Source: JASLBX01 sp036374175 (GTDB taxonomy: Bacteria; Actinomycetota; Actinomycetes; Jiangellales; Jiangellaceae). Taken from it: DNA of 64,000 nt. The notes beneath the pieces were generated by a model that was given only the letters and a program-made list of their open reading frames with translations, was not told the origin of the DNA and ran no database searches. Every line of letters begins with the position of its first letter. The stretch's first letter is position 1. The translations under genes and the position numbers were made by a program. Of this stretch, positions 62,966 through 64,000 are shown piece by piece. The stretch is taken from assembly GCA_036374175.1 (NCBI GenBank), contig DASUUH010000022.1, forward strand, positions 1 to 64,000, read 5' to 3'.

Positions 62966-64000
62966 CACTCCTCCGAGCCGTCCGGTAACGAGGCGAGAAA
63001 CTCGTGAACCTGCTGGATGACGACCGAACCTTCGCCGACCGCCGAGGCGACCCGCTTCACCGACCGCCGCCGGACGTCGCCGACGGCGAAGATGCCCGGT
63101 ACGCAGGTTTCGAGCATCAGCGGTTGCCGGTCTAACGGCCAGCGGTTGGCGGCATGGCTGCTGACGACGTCCGGGCCGGTGAGGATGTATCCCCACTTGT
63201 CTCGTTCGATCTGCGCGGGCAGCCAACCTGTGCGCGGCAAGGCGCCGATGAGCACGAACAGTCCCGCCGCGGTCTCGCGCCGGGTCTCCCCGGTGCGGCG
63301 GTCGCGCAACATCAGCCATTCCAGCCGGGTGTCGCCGCCACCGCTGATCACCTCGGTGTTGAACGACACCTTGATGCCCGCCGCGTCGATCTGGTCGATC
63401 AGGTACTGCGACATGCTGTCGGCCAGCGTCGAGCCTCGGACCAGCACGGTGACGGTACGCGCGAAGCGCGCGAGGTGCAGCGCCGCCTGCCCGGCCGAGT
63501 TGCCACCCCCGACGACGAACACCTCCGCACCGGATAAAGCTCGCGCCTCGGAAACGGACGCGCCGTAGTAGACACCGGCGCCTTCGAACGGCTCGAGTTC
63601 GGGTACGTCCATCCGCCGGTAGCTGACCCCGGTGGCCAGTACCACGGCCCGCGACCGCACCTCGGTGCCGTCGAGGGTGCGCAACACGTGCCAGCCACCC
63701 TCTGTCGTCAGCTCGGTCACCTCGCGGGTCAGCAGGAACCTCGTCCCGAACACCCACGCCTGCTGGTAGGCACGTTGGGCGAGCTCGGCGCCGGCGACGC
63801 CCCGGGGGAAACCCAGGTAGTTGCGGATCAACGAGCTGGAACCGGCTTGCCCGCCGATCGATTCGCGCTCGACCACGAGCACCCGCAGCCCCTCCGACGA
63901 GGCGTACAGTGCCGCAGCCAGACCGGCCGGCCCTGCGCCGACGATGATCAGGTCGAACTCTGCCGTGGTGTCGGTGTCGAGTTCGGTATTGACACCGTAG
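62965..64000 (-). CDS. Thioredoxin-reductase-like FAD oxidoreductase, cut at window end
   Basis: At least 344 residues are visible; the frame runs off the window. Before the FAD motif (LIIVGAGPAGLAAALYASSEG) there are residues VNTELDTDTTAEFD, typical of the linker in proteins with an N-terminal response-regulator or cyclic-nucleotide-like domain fused to a TrxB-like part. The NADPH motif VFVVGGGNSAGQAALHLARFA is present. The redox CxxC of true thioredoxin reductases is absent. Final motif CVPGIFAVGDVRRRSVKRVA. It is coupled to the downstream cyclase. Confidence 0.85.
   Translation of the reverse strand, partial: YGVNTELDTDTTAEFDLIIVGAGPAGLAAALYASSEGLRVLVVERESIGGQAGSSSLIRNYLGFPRGVAGAELAQRAYQQAWVFGTRFLLTREVTELTTEGGWHVLRTLDGTEVRSRAVVLATGVSYRRMDVPELEPFEGAGVYYGASVSEARALSGAEVFVVGGGNSAGQAALHLARFARTVTVLVRGSTLADSMSQYLIDQIDAAGIKVSFNTEVISGGGDTRLEWLMLRDRRTGETRRETAAGLFVLIGALPRTGWLPAQIERDKWGYILTGPDVVSSHAANRWPLDRQPLMLETCVPGIFAVGDVRRRSVKRVASAVGEGSVVIQQVHEFLASLPDGSEE

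Overview
The window is high-GC DNA with dense, often overlapping genes (ATGA, GTGA and TGATG junctions), many GTG starts and clear GGAGG-type ribosome binding sites. Together with the gene content (aceE-type homodimeric pyruvate dehydrogenase E1, a PucR-like/FasR-like regulator next to fabD, a DevR/DosR-like response regulator, DUF3145, DUF3052, DUF1918, bifunctional RNase H/acid phosphatase) this indicates a chromosome segment of an actinomycete. I cannot name the genus from sequence alone.

Region 1 (1-6.6 kb): assorted enzymes and regulators: a membrane-anchored alpha/beta hydrolase cut by the window edge, a DUF559-type protein, an ArsR-rhodanese fusion, a YerB/DUF3048 protein, a GyrI-like protein and a polysaccharide deacetylase. 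Region 2 (6.7-33.9 kb) reads as an accessory stress or dormancy island. It holds two CBS-BON proteins, a DUF421 operon, a lone TatA, DedA, DUF2267, a DinB2-type polymerase, Hsp20 behind a perfect DosR-like box, a DevR/DosR-like regulator, a MaoC hydratase, two giant ATPase-TPR regulators, two flavoprotein oxidoreductases, OsmC, AzlCD, phosphoketolase and a tandem universal stress protein. The island also carries broken genes: a frameshifted winged-helix/hydrolase regulator, a TPR remnant, and a small gene interrupted by an in-frame TGA.

Region 3 (34.1-50.9 kb) is conserved core: RNase H/phosphatase, zinc-ribbon coiled coil and NIF3-like genes, tRNA-Val(UAC), DUF3052 and AhpE-like peroxiredoxin, aceE, a FasR-like regulator, fabD-fabH-acpP-fabF-accD, an SH3 secreted protein and DUF3145. 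The order resembles the ahpE-aceE-fabD-accD6 block of mycobacteria and the fabD-fabH-acpP-fabF-DUF3145 block of Streptomyces. It couples acetyl-CoA supply (AceE), malonyl-CoA supply (AccD) and FAS II elongation under one neighbouring regulator. Region 4 (51-64 kb) holds an M3 oligopeptidase, a GbsR/MarR regulator, a DUF368 transporter, a DUF427 protein, a GntR/sugar epimerase/Gfo-Idh cluster, an XRE regulator, a SolA-like oxidase, a decayed SigE-family sigma factor, and an adenylate cyclase coupled to a thioredoxin-reductase-like flavoprotein cut by the window end.

The most unusual non-coding structure is a dispersed element of two 14-bp palindromes (TGTCCGGCCGGACA) exactly 39 bp apart around a semi-conserved 25-bp core. 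It occurs at five intergenic loci, once as a head-to-head double copy. A second set of long intergenic hairpins containing GATCA motifs sits mostly at gene ends. Other notable points are a FabD with a C-terminal biotinyl-like domain whose lysine is replaced by arginine, a DinB2-type polymerase with isoleucine at the steric-gate position, and a 985-residue regulator with a DNA-binding domain at each end.
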